This document shows, in pieces, positions 7,135 to 15,292 of a stretch of 64,000 bases of DNA (positions within the stretch are counted from its first letter, which is position 1; each line of letters starts with the position of its first letter). The stretch is taken from positions 62,001-126,000 of the forward strand of contig NZ_JAAOZC010000007.1 of the NCBI RefSeq assembly GCF_011761305.1, written 5' to 3'. The position numbers and the translations under genes are program-made. This DNA is from Sphingomonas vulcanisoli (GTDB taxonomy: Bacteria; Pseudomonadota; Alphaproteobacteria; Sphingomonadales; Sphingomonadaceae). A model generated the notes under the pieces. It saw only the letters and a list, made by a program, of their open reading frames with translations. It was not told where the DNA came from and ran no database searches.

Positions 7135-7923
7135 ATGACCAACGCCGCCCTCCACGTCGCCCGCACCGGGCTCGATGCGCAGAACGAGCGCATGCGCGTA
7201 ATCGCCAACAATCTCGCCAACGTGAACACCACGGGCTTCAAGAAGGATCGCGCGCAATTCGAGACGCTCGACTATCAGTCGATCACCGATCCCGGCGCCG
7301 CCTCTTCGGACCAGAATAAATATGCGACCGGGCTGAATCTGGGCTCGGGCGTCAAGATCATGAGCACCTCGCGGCTCGACACGCAGGGATCGCTACAGAC
7401 GACGGGCAATGCGCTCGATCTCGCGATTCAGGGCGCAGGCTTCTTTCAGGTTCAGAAGCCGGACGGCACCACCGCCTACACCCGCGACGGCGCCTTCCAA
7501 CTGACCGCTGAGGGCAAGATCGTCACGTCGGACGGCATGCCCCTTCAGCCCGAAATCACCGTCCCGACCGGCGCCACCAACATCACGATCGCGGCGGACG
7601 GCACCGTCTCCGCAACGCTGCAGGGCCAGACAGCCGCGACCAATGTCGGCAAGATCCAGACGGTGAGCTTCGTCAACCCGACCGGGCTGCAGGCAGGGGG
7701 AAACAACCTTCTGACCGAAACCGCCTCCTCGGGCAGTCCTCAGGTCGGCGATGCCGGCACCGATGGGCGCGGCACGATCGCGCAGGGCAGCCTCGAATCC
7801 TCCAACGTCGATATCACGCAGGAGCTCGTCGACATGATCGAGACCCAGCGCGCCTACGAAGTGAACTCAAAGCTGATCAAGGCCACCGACGAGATGATGC
7901 AATATGCCAACCAGCAGCTCTGA
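7135..7923 (+). CDS. flgG: Flagellar distal rod protein FlgG
   Basis: A 262-residue protein, the typical FlgG length. Diagnostic parts are NERMRVIANNLANVNTTGFK, the LDLAIQGAGFFQVQ core, AYTRDGAFQLTAEGKIVTSD and the C-terminal VDMIETQRAYEVNSKLIKAT. Its last 20 nt overlap the start of flgH, so the two are probably translationally coupled. Confidence 0.96.
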   Translation: MTNAALHVARTGLDAQNERMRVIANNLANVNTTGFKKDRAQFETLDYQSITDPGAASSDQNKYATGLNLGSGVKIMSTSRLDTQGSLQTTGNALDLAIQGAGFFQVQKPDGTTAYTRDGAFQLTAEGKIVTSDGMPLQPEITVPTGATNITIAADGTVSATLQGQTAATNVGKIQTVSFVNPTGLQAGGNNLLTETASSGSPQVGDAGTDGRGTIAQGSLESSNVDITQELVDMIETQRAYEVNSKLIKATDEMMQYANQQL

Positions 7924-8626
7924 GGCCTTGTCGGCGCGGATCGCGATCATCCTCGGCCTTGCCGCCGGCGCCGCGATTCTCGCGCTACCCGCGCCCGCGC
8001 ACGCCCGTCTTTTCGGCAAGAAGACGCAGGAAGCGCGCATCGAATATGCGCCAACGCCCGCGCCCGAAATGCCGGCCGAAGCGCCGGCCGACGGCGCGAT
8101 CTATCATGCCTCCTACGGCTATGCGCCGCTCACCAGCGGCACGCGCGCCGCGCATGTCGGCGATATCGTGACGATTACGCTCGTCGAGAAGACCCAGGCC
8201 TTGAAGAGCAACAGCCAGACGATGGACCGTTCGGGATCGGTAAGCGTCACGCCGCCGCCGACCGGGCCGATCGCCACCGTGCTCAACAAGGTCAACCTCA
8301 ACATGGGGACCGGCCAGAAGTTCGGCGGCAAGGGCGATGCCGCGCAATCCAACCAGCTGACCGGCAACATCAGCGTCACCGTTGCGGCGGTCTATCCGAA
8401 CGGCACGATGCTGGTACGGGGGCAGAAGCAGCTGACACTCAATCGCGGTGACGAGCAGATCCAGATCTCCGGCCTGATCCGGCAGAGCGATATCGACTTT
8501 GACAACACGGTTCAGTCGACCCGCGTTGCCGATGCCCGGATCAACTATACCGGCAAGGGCGAGGTGGCGCGCGCCAGCACGCAAGGCTTCCTCAGCCGCT
8601 TCTTCACCCGCATCAACCCGTTCTGA
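7904..8626 (+). CDS. flgH: Flagellar L-ring protein FlgH without a lipobox cysteine
   Basis: FlgH forms the outer-membrane L ring. The 240-residue protein has the family core (GDIVTITLVEKTQALKSNSQ, LTGNISVTVAAVYPNGTML, VRGQKQLTLNRGDEQIQISG, FLSRFFTRINPF). The N-terminus is an ordinary signal sequence ending PAPAHARLFG. The whole translation contains no cysteine, so the lipoprotein modification known for enteric FlgH is not possible. A TTG at 7928 is an alternative start but would not add a cysteine. flgI follows 2 bp later. Confidence 0.93.
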   Translation: MPTSSSEALSARIAIILGLAAGAAILALPAPAHARLFGKKTQEARIEYAPTPAPEMPAEAPADGAIYHASYGYAPLTSGTRAAHVGDIVTITLVEKTQALKSNSQTMDRSGSVSVTPPPTGPIATVLNKVNLNMGTGQKFGGKGDAAQSNQLTGNISVTVAAVYPNGTMLVRGQKQLTLNRGDEQIQISGLIRQSDIDFDNTVQSTRVADARINYTGKGEVARASTQGFLSRFFTRINPF

Positions 8627-8628
8627 GG

Positions 8629-9786
8629 ATGAGTATGCTTCCGCTTCGCGCTTCCACCCGTATCGCCGGATCGCCCATGTGGCGCTGGTTCTCGCTGTTC
8701 GCCATCGTGCCGCTGATCGCGGCGCTGATGAGCGGCGCACCGGTGCGGGCCGAGCGGATCAAGGATCTCGGCAATTTCCAGGGCCTGCGCGCCAACCAGC
8801 TGACCGGATACGGCATCGTCGTCGGCTTGGCCGGCACGGGCGACGACAGCCTGGAATATACCACGCAAGGCATGAAGGGCGTCGCCTCGCGCTTCGGCCT
8901 GTCGCTGCCGCCGGGCCTCAACCCCGCGCTCAAGAATGCCGCTGCGGTTATGATCACCGCCGAACTGCCGCCTTTCGCCAAACCCGGCGAGCGGCTGGAC
9001 ATCACCGTCGCCGCGCTCGGCAAGGCCAAGTCCCTTCGGGGCGGCACACTGCTGATGACCGGCCTACAGGGCGCGGACGGCCAGATTTACGCGATGGCAC
9101 AGGGCAATCTCGCGGTCGGCGGGCTGGGCGTCAGCGCCGCCGATGGATCGAACATCACGATCAACGTGCCCACCGCCGGCCGCATCCCCGGCGGGGCGAC
9201 GGTGGAGAAAAGCGTCGATGCCGGCTTCGCAACGACGCCAGAGTTGCATTTCAATCTCGCTGAGGCCGACCTCACGACCGTCGGCCGTCTTGCCGATGCG
9301 ATCAATTCCAGGCTGGGCGCAGGCCGGGCGCGCGCGATCGATGCGGTCACCGTCGCGATTACCGCGCCGCAAGGCGCGGAACTCCGGACCGCCCTGATGG
9401 GTGAGATCGAGGATCTCAACGTCCAGCCCGCCGATGCGCCCGCGCGTGTCATCGTGAATGCCCGCACCGGTACGGTCGTGATCAACGGCGCGGTCCGCAT
9501 CGCGCCAGCCGCGGTCACCCATGGCAAGCTTACCGTGAAGGTCTCGAACGATCTCAAGGTCTCGCAGCCCGAGCCCTTCAGCCAGGGCCAGACCAAGGTC
9601 GTCCCCAAGAGCACGATCGCGGTGGATGAGGAGCGCAATCCGATGTTCCGCTTCGGCGGCGGTGCCAGCTTGGCCGATATCGTCAAGGCGGTGAACGCCA
9701 TCGGCGCCTCACCGGCCGATCTCGTCGCCATCCTCGAAGCGCTCAAGCAGGCGGGCGCGATGAAGGCGGAACTGATCGTCCTGTGA
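8629..9786 (+). CDS. flgI: Flagellar P-ring protein FlgI
   Basis: A 385-residue periplasmic P-ring subunit with an N-terminal signal sequence (hydrophobic stretch about 17-37 ending GAPVRAE). The strongly conserved FlgI opening follows (RIKDLGNFQGLRANQLTGYG, VVGLAGTGDD), and later SNDLKVSQPEPFSQGQTKVV and ADIVKAVNAIGASPADLVAI. Its chaperone FlgA is encoded on the opposite strand of this cluster. The stop overlaps the GTG start of flgJ. Confidence 0.96.
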   Translation: MSMLPLRASTRIAGSPMWRWFSLFAIVPLIAALMSGAPVRAERIKDLGNFQGLRANQLTGYGIVVGLAGTGDDSLEYTTQGMKGVASRFGLSLPPGLNPALKNAAAVMITAELPPFAKPGERLDITVAALGKAKSLRGGTLLMTGLQGADGQIYAMAQGNLAVGGLGVSAADGSNITINVPTAGRIPGGATVEKSVDAGFATTPELHFNLAEADLTTVGRLADAINSRLGAGRARAIDAVTVAITAPQGAELRTALMGEIEDLNVQPADAPARVIVNARTGTVVINGAVRIAPAAVTHGKLTVKVSNDLKVSQPEPFSQGQTKVVPKSTIAVDEERNPMFRFGGGASLADIVKAVNAIGASPADLVAILEALKQAGAMKAELIVL

Positions 9787-10103
9787 CCGATGCGATCGCC
9801 TCGACCACGGCCGTCAAGCCTGCGACGCCTGCCGCCAATCCTGAGCAGGAGAAGCTCAAGAAGGCGGCCAAGGCGTTCGAGGCGATTTTCGTGCGCCAAA
9901 TGATCGGATCTATGCGGACCGCGAGCTTGGGCGACGGGATCATGGATTCCGACAGCTCGCAGCAGTTCCGCGATATGAGCGACGCCAAGATGGCCGATCA
10001 GATCGCCGAGAAGGGTGGCCTCCACATCGCCGATATGCTGATCAAACAATATGGCGCGCGGGTCTCGGGCACGGCGACCGCGGATAAAGGCGGCGTCAAA
10101 TGA
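9783..10103 (+). CDS. flgJ: Rod-binding protein, FlgJ N-domain only
   Basis: A 106-residue protein with a GTG start at 9783, overlapping the flgI stop. It carries the rod-binding domain (KAAKAFEAIFVRQMIGSM, SQQFRDMSDAKMADQIAEKG) but no C-terminal muramidase domain, unlike enteric FlgJ. Single-domain FlgJ is common in Alphaproteobacteria, where a separate lytic enzyme cuts peptidoglycan for the rod. No such enzyme gene is seen in this window. flgK overlaps its 3' end by 4 nt. Confidence 0.88.
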   Translation: MTDAIASTTAVKPATPAANPEQEKLKKAAKAFEAIFVRQMIGSMRTASLGDGIMDSDSSQQFRDMSDAKMADQIAEKGGLHIADMLIKQYGARVSGTATADKGGVK

Positions 10104-11464
10104 GCGATCTGCTGTCGATCGGCCGCTCGGGCGTCATGGCCTATCAGGGCGCTCTCGCCGCGGTCGGCCAGAATGTCACTAACGCGGATACCGATGGCTA
10201 TTCGCGCCGTTCGGTCGTGCTTACCGAACAGACCACGGCGGCGGGGCCGTATACGCTCAGCCGATCGGGCAGCGCCTTCGGCGGCGTGCAGGCAAGCCAG
10301 GTGCAGCGCGTCTGGGATCAATATCAGGCGCAGAGCGCCTGGTCCGCCAATTCGGACGCGAGCCGGGCGAGCACGCGCTTGCAATATCTTACGTCGGTCG
10401 AGACCACGCTGGGAGACGGCACCAATGGCGTCGCCGCCAAGCTGACCGCCGTCTTCACCAACGCCACCCAGCTCGCCGCAAATCCCAGCGACACCGCGGC
10501 GCGGCAGACGATGCTGTCCGCGATCAACGATGCCGCTACCGCGATCGGGCAGACCGACGCCGATCTCGCCAAGATCACGAACACCGTTTCCTCTCAGGCA
10601 CAGAGCTTGGTCGATCAGACCAACACCGCGCTCGGCACGCTCGCCAAGGTGAACACCGCGCTCAAGACCGCACCGCTGGGATCGGCATCGCGCGCCGATC
10701 TCGAGGATCAGCGCGATTCGCTGATCGGCTCGATCTCTTCCAACATCGGCATCGATGTAACGATCGATGCCAACACCGGCGCAGCATCGTTGAAGCTCAG
10801 CGATTATTCAGGACCCCAACTGCTCTCCAGCAACAGCATTACGCCGGCCGTGCTGAGTATCGCGCCTTCCAATACCGGGCAGCTGGCGATGACGCTGACC
10901 GTCGGCACCGCGACATCGGCCGCCACGCCCACCGGGGGGGCGCTTTCCGGGCTGGTCGATGTATCGAACACGATCGCGGGCCGCCGCCAGTCGGTCGATG
11001 CGATCGCCAGCCAGTTCGTTACCCAGCTCAACAGCTGGAACCGGCAGGGCAAGACACTGACGGGTGCTGCCGGCGGCGATCTTCTCGATCCCGCCGGCCT
11101 GACTGCGGCGACGATCAAGCTGACTGCCACAGATCCCGGCGCGATCGCTGCCGGATCCACGTCGGCGACGGATAACGGCAATTTGCTGACGCTTTCCACT
11201 CTGCGTGGCACCGCGGGAGTGGAAGCGAAATGGCAGTCGATGGCCAATGCGCAGGCGCTCCTCGTCTCTTCGGCCACCACCGAATCCACCGCCGCGGCGA
11301 GCAGCAAGGACAGCGCCTACAGTATGCTCGACGAGACCACCGGCGTCGATCTCGATACCGAGGCGGCCAATCTGTTGCGCTATCAACAGGCCTATTCGGC
11401 ATCGGCGAAGATCATCTCGACCGCGCGCGACACGCTCAACTCCATCCTCGCATTGTTCAATTAA
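10100..11464 (+). CDS. flgK: Hook-filament junction protein FlgK (HAP1)
   Basis: A 454-residue protein, at the short end for FlgK. The N-terminus (GRSGVMAYQGALAAVGQNVT then NADTDGYSRRSVVL) and the C-terminal helix (EAANLLRYQQAYSASAKIIS followed by TARDTLNSILALF) are typical of HAP1. The ATG overlaps the flgJ stop by 4 nt. It is the export cargo expected for the FlgN-like chaperone. Confidence 0.94.
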   Translation: MSDLLSIGRSGVMAYQGALAAVGQNVTNADTDGYSRRSVVLTEQTTAAGPYTLSRSGSAFGGVQASQVQRVWDQYQAQSAWSANSDASRASTRLQYLTSVETTLGDGTNGVAAKLTAVFTNATQLAANPSDTAARQTMLSAINDAATAIGQTDADLAKITNTVSSQAQSLVDQTNTALGTLAKVNTALKTAPLGSASRADLEDQRDSLIGSISSNIGIDVTIDANTGAASLKLSDYSGPQLLSSNSITPAVLSIAPSNTGQLAMTLTVGTATSAATPTGGALSGLVDVSNTIAGRRQSVDAIASQFVTQLNSWNRQGKTLTGAAGGDLLDPAGLTAATIKLTATDPGAIAAGSTSATDNGNLLTLSTLRGTAGVEAKWQSMANAQALLVSSATTESTAAASSKDSAYSMLDETTGVDLDTEAANLLRYQQAYSASAKIISTARDTLNSILALFN

Positions 11465-11474
11465 GGACCAGGCC

Positions 11475-12320
11475 ATGATCGGCTCGACCCGCTACGTCTC
11501 CCAAGCCGAAATCAACCGGCAGTCGCGTATCTCCAGCGACATCACCAAGCTGCAGGCGAGCGTCTCGAGCGGCAAGAGGCTGTCCGCCGCCTCCGACGAT
11601 CCCGTCGCCGCGGCGCGCATCGCCAGCATCAACCAGACCCAGGCCAACAACACGGTTTATGAGGCCAATATCAACACGGGTGCCTCGATCGCCAGTGCCG
11701 CCGATACGCAACTCGCCTCGATTCAAAATGCGCTGACGCGCGCCAAAGAGCTTGTGCTGAACGGTCGCACCGACAGCAGTTCAGGCAATGACCGCAATGC
11801 GCTGGCGACCGAGCTCGCGGGCATCGCGGGGGACATCACCACCGCCTCGCAGGCGAACGATCCTAACGGCAATCCTTTGTTCCCGACGGGAACACCCAGC
11901 GCGATTCCGATTTCGGACAGTCTGCAGGTTACGGCCACCCCTTCCTATAGCAGCGTCTTTCAGGGCGTTTCGACAGCGGCAGGCAGCAAGACGATCGGCG
12001 ATATCCTCAGCGCCGCGCAGACCGCGCTCACGAACGGCGACAATACCGGCCTTTCGACGAGCCTCGACGAACTCGATGCGGCCATCGCCCACGTCAGCAC
12101 CGCGCAGACCGATCAAGGCCTTCGCGAGGCGCGCTTCACCTCGGTCAAATCGCAGCTTCAGGACAATGATACCGATCTCGCCACCGAGCGGACGGGTCTG
12201 GAAGACACCGATCTGACCTATGCGCTCAGCGAGATCGAATCCAAACAGACTTCGCTCCAGGCCGCGCAGACGGTGTTCGCGCAATCGATGAAGAACAACC
12301 TCTTCAGCCTTCTCGCCTGA
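11475..12320 (+). CDS. flgL: Hook-filament junction protein FlgL (HAP3)
   Basis: A 281-residue flagellin-like protein starting at ATG 11475, 10 nt after flgK (AAGGA upstream). It shows the flagellin N-terminal heptad region (SDITKLQASVSSGKRLSAAS, DDPVAAARIASINQTQANN) and the C-terminal helix (LTYALSEIESKQTSLQAAQT, VFAQSMKNNLFSLLA). A longer open frame upstream overlaps flgK and is not coding. It is the last gene of the flgB run. Confidence 0.93.
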   Translation: MIGSTRYVSQAEINRQSRISSDITKLQASVSSGKRLSAASDDPVAAARIASINQTQANNTVYEANINTGASIASAADTQLASIQNALTRAKELVLNGRTDSSSGNDRNALATELAGIAGDITTASQANDPNGNPLFPTGTPSAIPISDSLQVTATPSYSSVFQGVSTAAGSKTIGDILSAAQTALTNGDNTGLSTSLDELDAAIAHVSTAQTDQGLREARFTSVKSQLQDNDTDLATERTGLEDTDLTYALSEIESKQTSLQAAQTVFAQSMKNNLFSLLA

Positions 12321-12355
12321 CGCGGGCGTTTTTACGGTTAACAACCGCTTCACCA

Positions 12356-12381
12356 TAAAGTCCGCCGCGCCGCGCCGTTAA
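12356..12381 (+). promoter_or_regulatory. Candidate FliA (sigma-28) promoter for motAB
   Basis: TAAAGTCC (12356-12363), 10 bases, then GCCGTTAA (12374-12381). This is close to the sigma-28 consensus TAAA-N15-GCCGATAA, with a spacer one base shorter and one mismatch in the -10. It sits 65-90 bp upstream of the motA ATG. A late-class promoter for the stator genes agrees with the flgM gene in the same cluster. Confidence 0.5.
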
Positions 12382-12445
12382 TCATATTGGGAAAGGCGAC
12401 CTGTATCGGCTTTCCGTGATTTGCGGGCGGGGAGAGCCGAAAACC

Positions 12446-13309
12446 ATGTTTGCTGCCATCGGTCTCGTTGTTCTCCTGGGCATGGTGTTCGGCGGTTTCG
12501 CCTTCACGGGCGGCGCGCTCGGCCCTGTCCTGGAATCGATTCCGCATGAGATGATCATCATCGGCGGTGCTGCCATCGGCGCGATCGTCGCGGGCAATTC
12601 GATGAAGGAGCTGAAGCAGTTCGGCGGTGGCATCATGAAGGTGTTCAAGGGCCCGAAATACAGCAAGAAGGATTATCTGGAGACGATCTTCTTGGTCTCC
12701 AGCCTGATGAAGATGCTGCGGATCGAAGGGCCGGTCGCGCTCGAACCGCATATCGAGGATCCCAAATCCTCGGCGATCTTCGCGCAATATCCGAAGCTGC
12801 TGAAGGACAGCACGCTCGTCCACATGATCACCGATACGCTACGGCTGGTCGTGATCTCATCGGGCACGCTCGACCCCCATGCCGTTGAAGACGTGATGGA
12901 TAATGCGCTCAAGACGCATCACCATGACGACATCCGCCCGGCGGACATGCTGCAGAACCTCGCCGATGCGCTGCCCGCGCTCGGCATCGTCGCCGCCGTG
13001 CTGGGTGTGGTGAAGACCATGGGATCGATCGACAAGCCGCCGTCGATCCTTGGCGCCATGATCGGCTCGGCTCTGGTCGGCACCTTCATGGGCGTGTTGC
13101 TTGCTTATGGCATTGTCGGGCCGTTTGCCAACCGCTGCAAGCAGGTCGTAGAAGCCGACGCCGCCATCTATGGCGTGGTCAAGCAGATCATCATCGCCTC
13201 GCTGCACGGCCATCCGCTGCCCCTGGTGATCGAAGCCGCGCGCTCCGGTATCACGCATTCGAACCAGCCGGCCTTTGCCGATGTGTTCGATGGCATGCGC
13301 GGGCGCTAA
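12446..13309 (+). CDS. motA: Flagellar stator protein MotA
   Basis: A 287-residue four-helix stator subunit. It begins MFAAIGLVVLLGMVFGGFAF, has the conserved TM3-TM4 segment (GIVAAVLGVVKTMGSIDKPP, IGSALVGTFMGVLLAYGIVG) and the cytoplasmic loop that meets FliG. A few extra codons upstream of ATG 12446 are open but unlikely. GGGGAG lies about 12 nt upstream. motB starts 3 nt after the stop, so the pair forms one unit, separate from the flgB run and probably under the FliA-like promoter at 12356. Confidence 0.95.
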   Translation: MFAAIGLVVLLGMVFGGFAFTGGALGPVLESIPHEMIIIGGAAIGAIVAGNSMKELKQFGGGIMKVFKGPKYSKKDYLETIFLVSSLMKMLRIEGPVALEPHIEDPKSSAIFAQYPKLLKDSTLVHMITDTLRLVVISSGTLDPHAVEDVMDNALKTHHHDDIRPADMLQNLADALPALGIVAAVLGVVKTMGSIDKPPSILGAMIGSALVGTFMGVLLAYGIVGPFANRCKQVVEADAAIYGVVKQIIIASLHGHPLPLVIEAARSGITHSNQPAFADVFDGMRGR

Positions 13310-13312
13310 AAA

Positions 13313-14272
13313 ATGGCTGCCCCCAACAAGCGCGGCAAGAACGAGCCGGAGCCGCGGCCGATCATCGTCAAGAAGATCTATCAGGAAGCGCACGCCGGGC
13401 ATCACGGCGGTGCCTGGAAGGTCGCTTATGCGGACTTCGTGACCGCGATGATGGCCTTCTTCCTGCTGCTCTGGATCCTCGGCGCCACCACCGAGAAGCA
13501 GCGCAAGGGCATTGCCGATTATTTCACGCCGACCTTGGTCGAGATGCGCGAGAAGAGCGCGGGTTCAAATGGCGTGTTCGGCGGCGATTCCTTGATGGCC
13601 AAGGACAATTATCCCCATTCGGGCGGCGTCGGCAGCAAGAGCATGACCATTCCGCGCGATGCAATCGGCGGCCCCAGCGAAAGCTCAATCACCAATCGCG
13701 CCAAGGATCAGCAGCGGTTTGGCTTCCTCAAACGTCAGCTCGTCAATAAGCTGAGTCAGGACAAGGCCATGAAGAAGTTCATGTCCAACATCCGGTTCAC
13801 GGATACGCCCGAGGGGCTACGCATCGATCTGATCGACAAGGCCGATTTCGCGATGTTCGGGATGGGGACGGACAAGCTGGTGCCTGAGGCTTACGAGCTG
13901 ATGGGCAAGGTGGCGCAGGTCATCCAGGGCGCGCCCAACGGCGTGATCGTCCGCGGCCATACGGATGCGCTGCCCTATGCGGCGGGCCGATCGGTCAACA
14001 ATTGGACACTTTCCAGCGCCCGGGCCGAGGCGACGCGCAAGGCACTGGCCGATCAGGGCGTGCCCGCCGATCGCTTCGCGCGGATCGAAGGCGTCGCCGA
14101 TCGCGAGCCGTTCATTGCCGCCGATCGCTACGATCCGCGCAACCGGCGCATGTCGATCACGCTCACCTGGTCCGCCGATCAGGCCGCTTCTGCACCGCCC
14201 GGGCTTACCGATAAGAGCCAGAGCGCGCATCTGCTGGGATCTTTCGGTCCCGCCGCCCAAAGCGGGCTTTGA
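13313..14272 (+). CDS. motB: Flagellar stator protein MotB
   Basis: A 319-residue peptidoglycan-anchored stator subunit. The single TM helix at residues about 34-60 contains the proton-binding Asp (WKVAYADFVTAMMAFFLLLW). The plug follows, and residues about 165-280 form the OmpA-like domain (VIVRGHTDALPYAAG, NNWTLSSARAEATRKALADQ, DPRNRRMSITL). It follows motA directly and is followed by a strong terminator at 14385-14415. Compare the half-size MotB-like protein at 2253-2690. Confidence 0.95.
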   Translation: MAAPNKRGKNEPEPRPIIVKKIYQEAHAGHHGGAWKVAYADFVTAMMAFFLLLWILGATTEKQRKGIADYFTPTLVEMREKSAGSNGVFGGDSLMAKDNYPHSGGVGSKSMTIPRDAIGGPSESSITNRAKDQQRFGFLKRQLVNKLSQDKAMKKFMSNIRFTDTPEGLRIDLIDKADFAMFGMGTDKLVPEAYELMGKVAQVIQGAPNGVIVRGHTDALPYAAGRSVNNWTLSSARAEATRKALADQGVPADRFARIEGVADREPFIAADRYDPRNRRMSITLTWSADQAASAPPGLTDKSQSAHLLGSFGPAAQSGL

Positions 14273-14384
14273 GGCCTCCAAGCAGAAGCATCTGGAAAGC
14301 GTATTTCGCTATCCTATCTTGGCTGTGACGAGGCCGCCGACTCCCCACGTGCCTCGCCGCGGCCGATAGGATCGGCCGATCGAA

Positions 14385-14415
14385 GGGCCCGCCTTTTCCC
14401 CCAAAAGGCGGGCCC
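14385..14415 (+). terminator. Rho-independent terminator after motB
   Basis: A 13-bp perfect stem, GGGCCCGCCTTTT (14385-14397) with AAAAGGCGGGCCC (14403-14415) and a 5-base loop, followed by GTTTCGTTTC. It lies about 110 bp beyond the motB stop and closes the flagellar block. Confidence 0.8.
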
Positions 14416-14503
14416 GTTTCGTTTCGGCTTCGTAGTGCCGTGCAATAAATGCGAAATAGGCGCGCGATTTGGGAACTGGATAGCGGCCGGCATGGAGGTC
14501 AGC

Positions 14504-14674
14504 ATGTCGAACGAAGCCCTTCCCCACAGCTGCCTGAGCGGCCGTCACCGCCCTCGGCGCGTGCCGATCGGCCTGACGGGGGGAACCCTGCGCACCACCT
14601 GCCGCGATTGCGGCTGCGCAATGGTGCGGACGCTGGCGACGCGGCGCTGGTTCTATTCGGGCCCGCTGACCTAG
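14504..14674 (+). CDS. Small zinc-ribbon-like protein of unknown function
   Basis: A 56-residue open frame from ATG 14504 with an excellent ribosome site (GGAGGTC, 7 nt upstream). It ends convergently 3 nt from eda. Four cysteines are present, with a TTCRDCGC cluster near residue 35 and an early HSC. This suggests a partial metal-binding knuckle. The flanking residues are basic. I do not recognise the family. The in-frame extension upstream to 14435 lacks a ribosome site. It could be a small regulatory protein; function unknown. Confidence 0.6.
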   Translation: MSNEALPHSCLSGRHRPRRVPIGLTGGTLRTTCRDCGCAMVRTLATRRWFYSGPLT

Positions 14675-14677
14675 CGT

Positions 14678-15292
14678 TTAGTGTCCGAGCAAAGCTGCCG
14701 CACGGGCGCGCGTTTCGATCTCGGCGGGGTCGGGCTCGCCCGGGGGGACCAGCCAGCTGCCGCCCACGCAGACAACCGCGGGCTCGGCCAGCCACAGCGG
14801 GGCGCTCTCGGCGGTGATGCCGCCGGTCGGGCAGAATTTGCATTGATAGAAAGGCGCCGCCAGCGCCTTGAGCGCACGCAAGCCGCCCGAAGTTTCGGCC
14901 GGGAAGAATTTGAAGCGATCGAGCCCCAGCTCCAGTCCGCGCATGATGTCGCCGGCATCGGAGACGCCCGGCAGGAAAGGCAGGTTCCGTTCGATCGCCG
15001 CCGGGCCGAACGTATCCGTGAGCCCGGGGCTGACGATGAAGCGTGCGCCGGCCTCGATCGCCTGATCCAGCTGGCGCTCGCTCACCACCGTGCCCGCGCC
15101 GACCACGGCGCCCTCCACCCTGGTCATTTCCTGGATCACTTCGATCGCGGCCGGCGTGCGCAGCGTCACTTCCAGCGCGCGAATCCCGCCCTTCACCAGC
15201 GCCTCGGCGATCGGGCGTGCGTGCGCGACATCGTGGATCACCAGCACCGGGATCACCGGAGCAAGCGTCATCAGGTCATCAACGGTCTTCAT
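14678..15292 (-). CDS. eda: KDPG aldolase (2-keto-3-deoxy-6-phosphogluconate aldolase)
   Basis: The last Entner-Doudoroff enzyme, cleaving KDPG to pyruvate and glyceraldehyde 3-phosphate. The 204 residues show ALEVTLRTPAAIEVI with the catalytic Glu, VGAGTVVSERQLDQAIEAGA, SPGLTD, the Schiff-base Lys in DRFKFFPAE, and the phosphate site CPTGGITAESAPLWL. The start overlaps the edd stop by 4 nt, making it the distal gene of zwf-pgl-edd-eda. Confidence 0.95.
   Translation of the reverse strand: MKTVDDLMTLAPVIPVLVIHDVAHARPIAEALVKGGIRALEVTLRTPAAIEVIQEMTRVEGAVVGAGTVVSERQLDQAIEAGARFIVSPGLTDTFGPAAIERNLPFLPGVSDAGDIMRGLELGLDRFKFFPAETSGGLRALKALAAPFYQCKFCPTGGITAESAPLWLAEPAVVCVGGSWLVPPGEPDPAEIETRARAAALLGH

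Noticed and set aside
14309-14548. Minus-strand frames over the motB terminator
   Set aside because: They read through a strong terminator hairpin and lack any ribosome site or domain.
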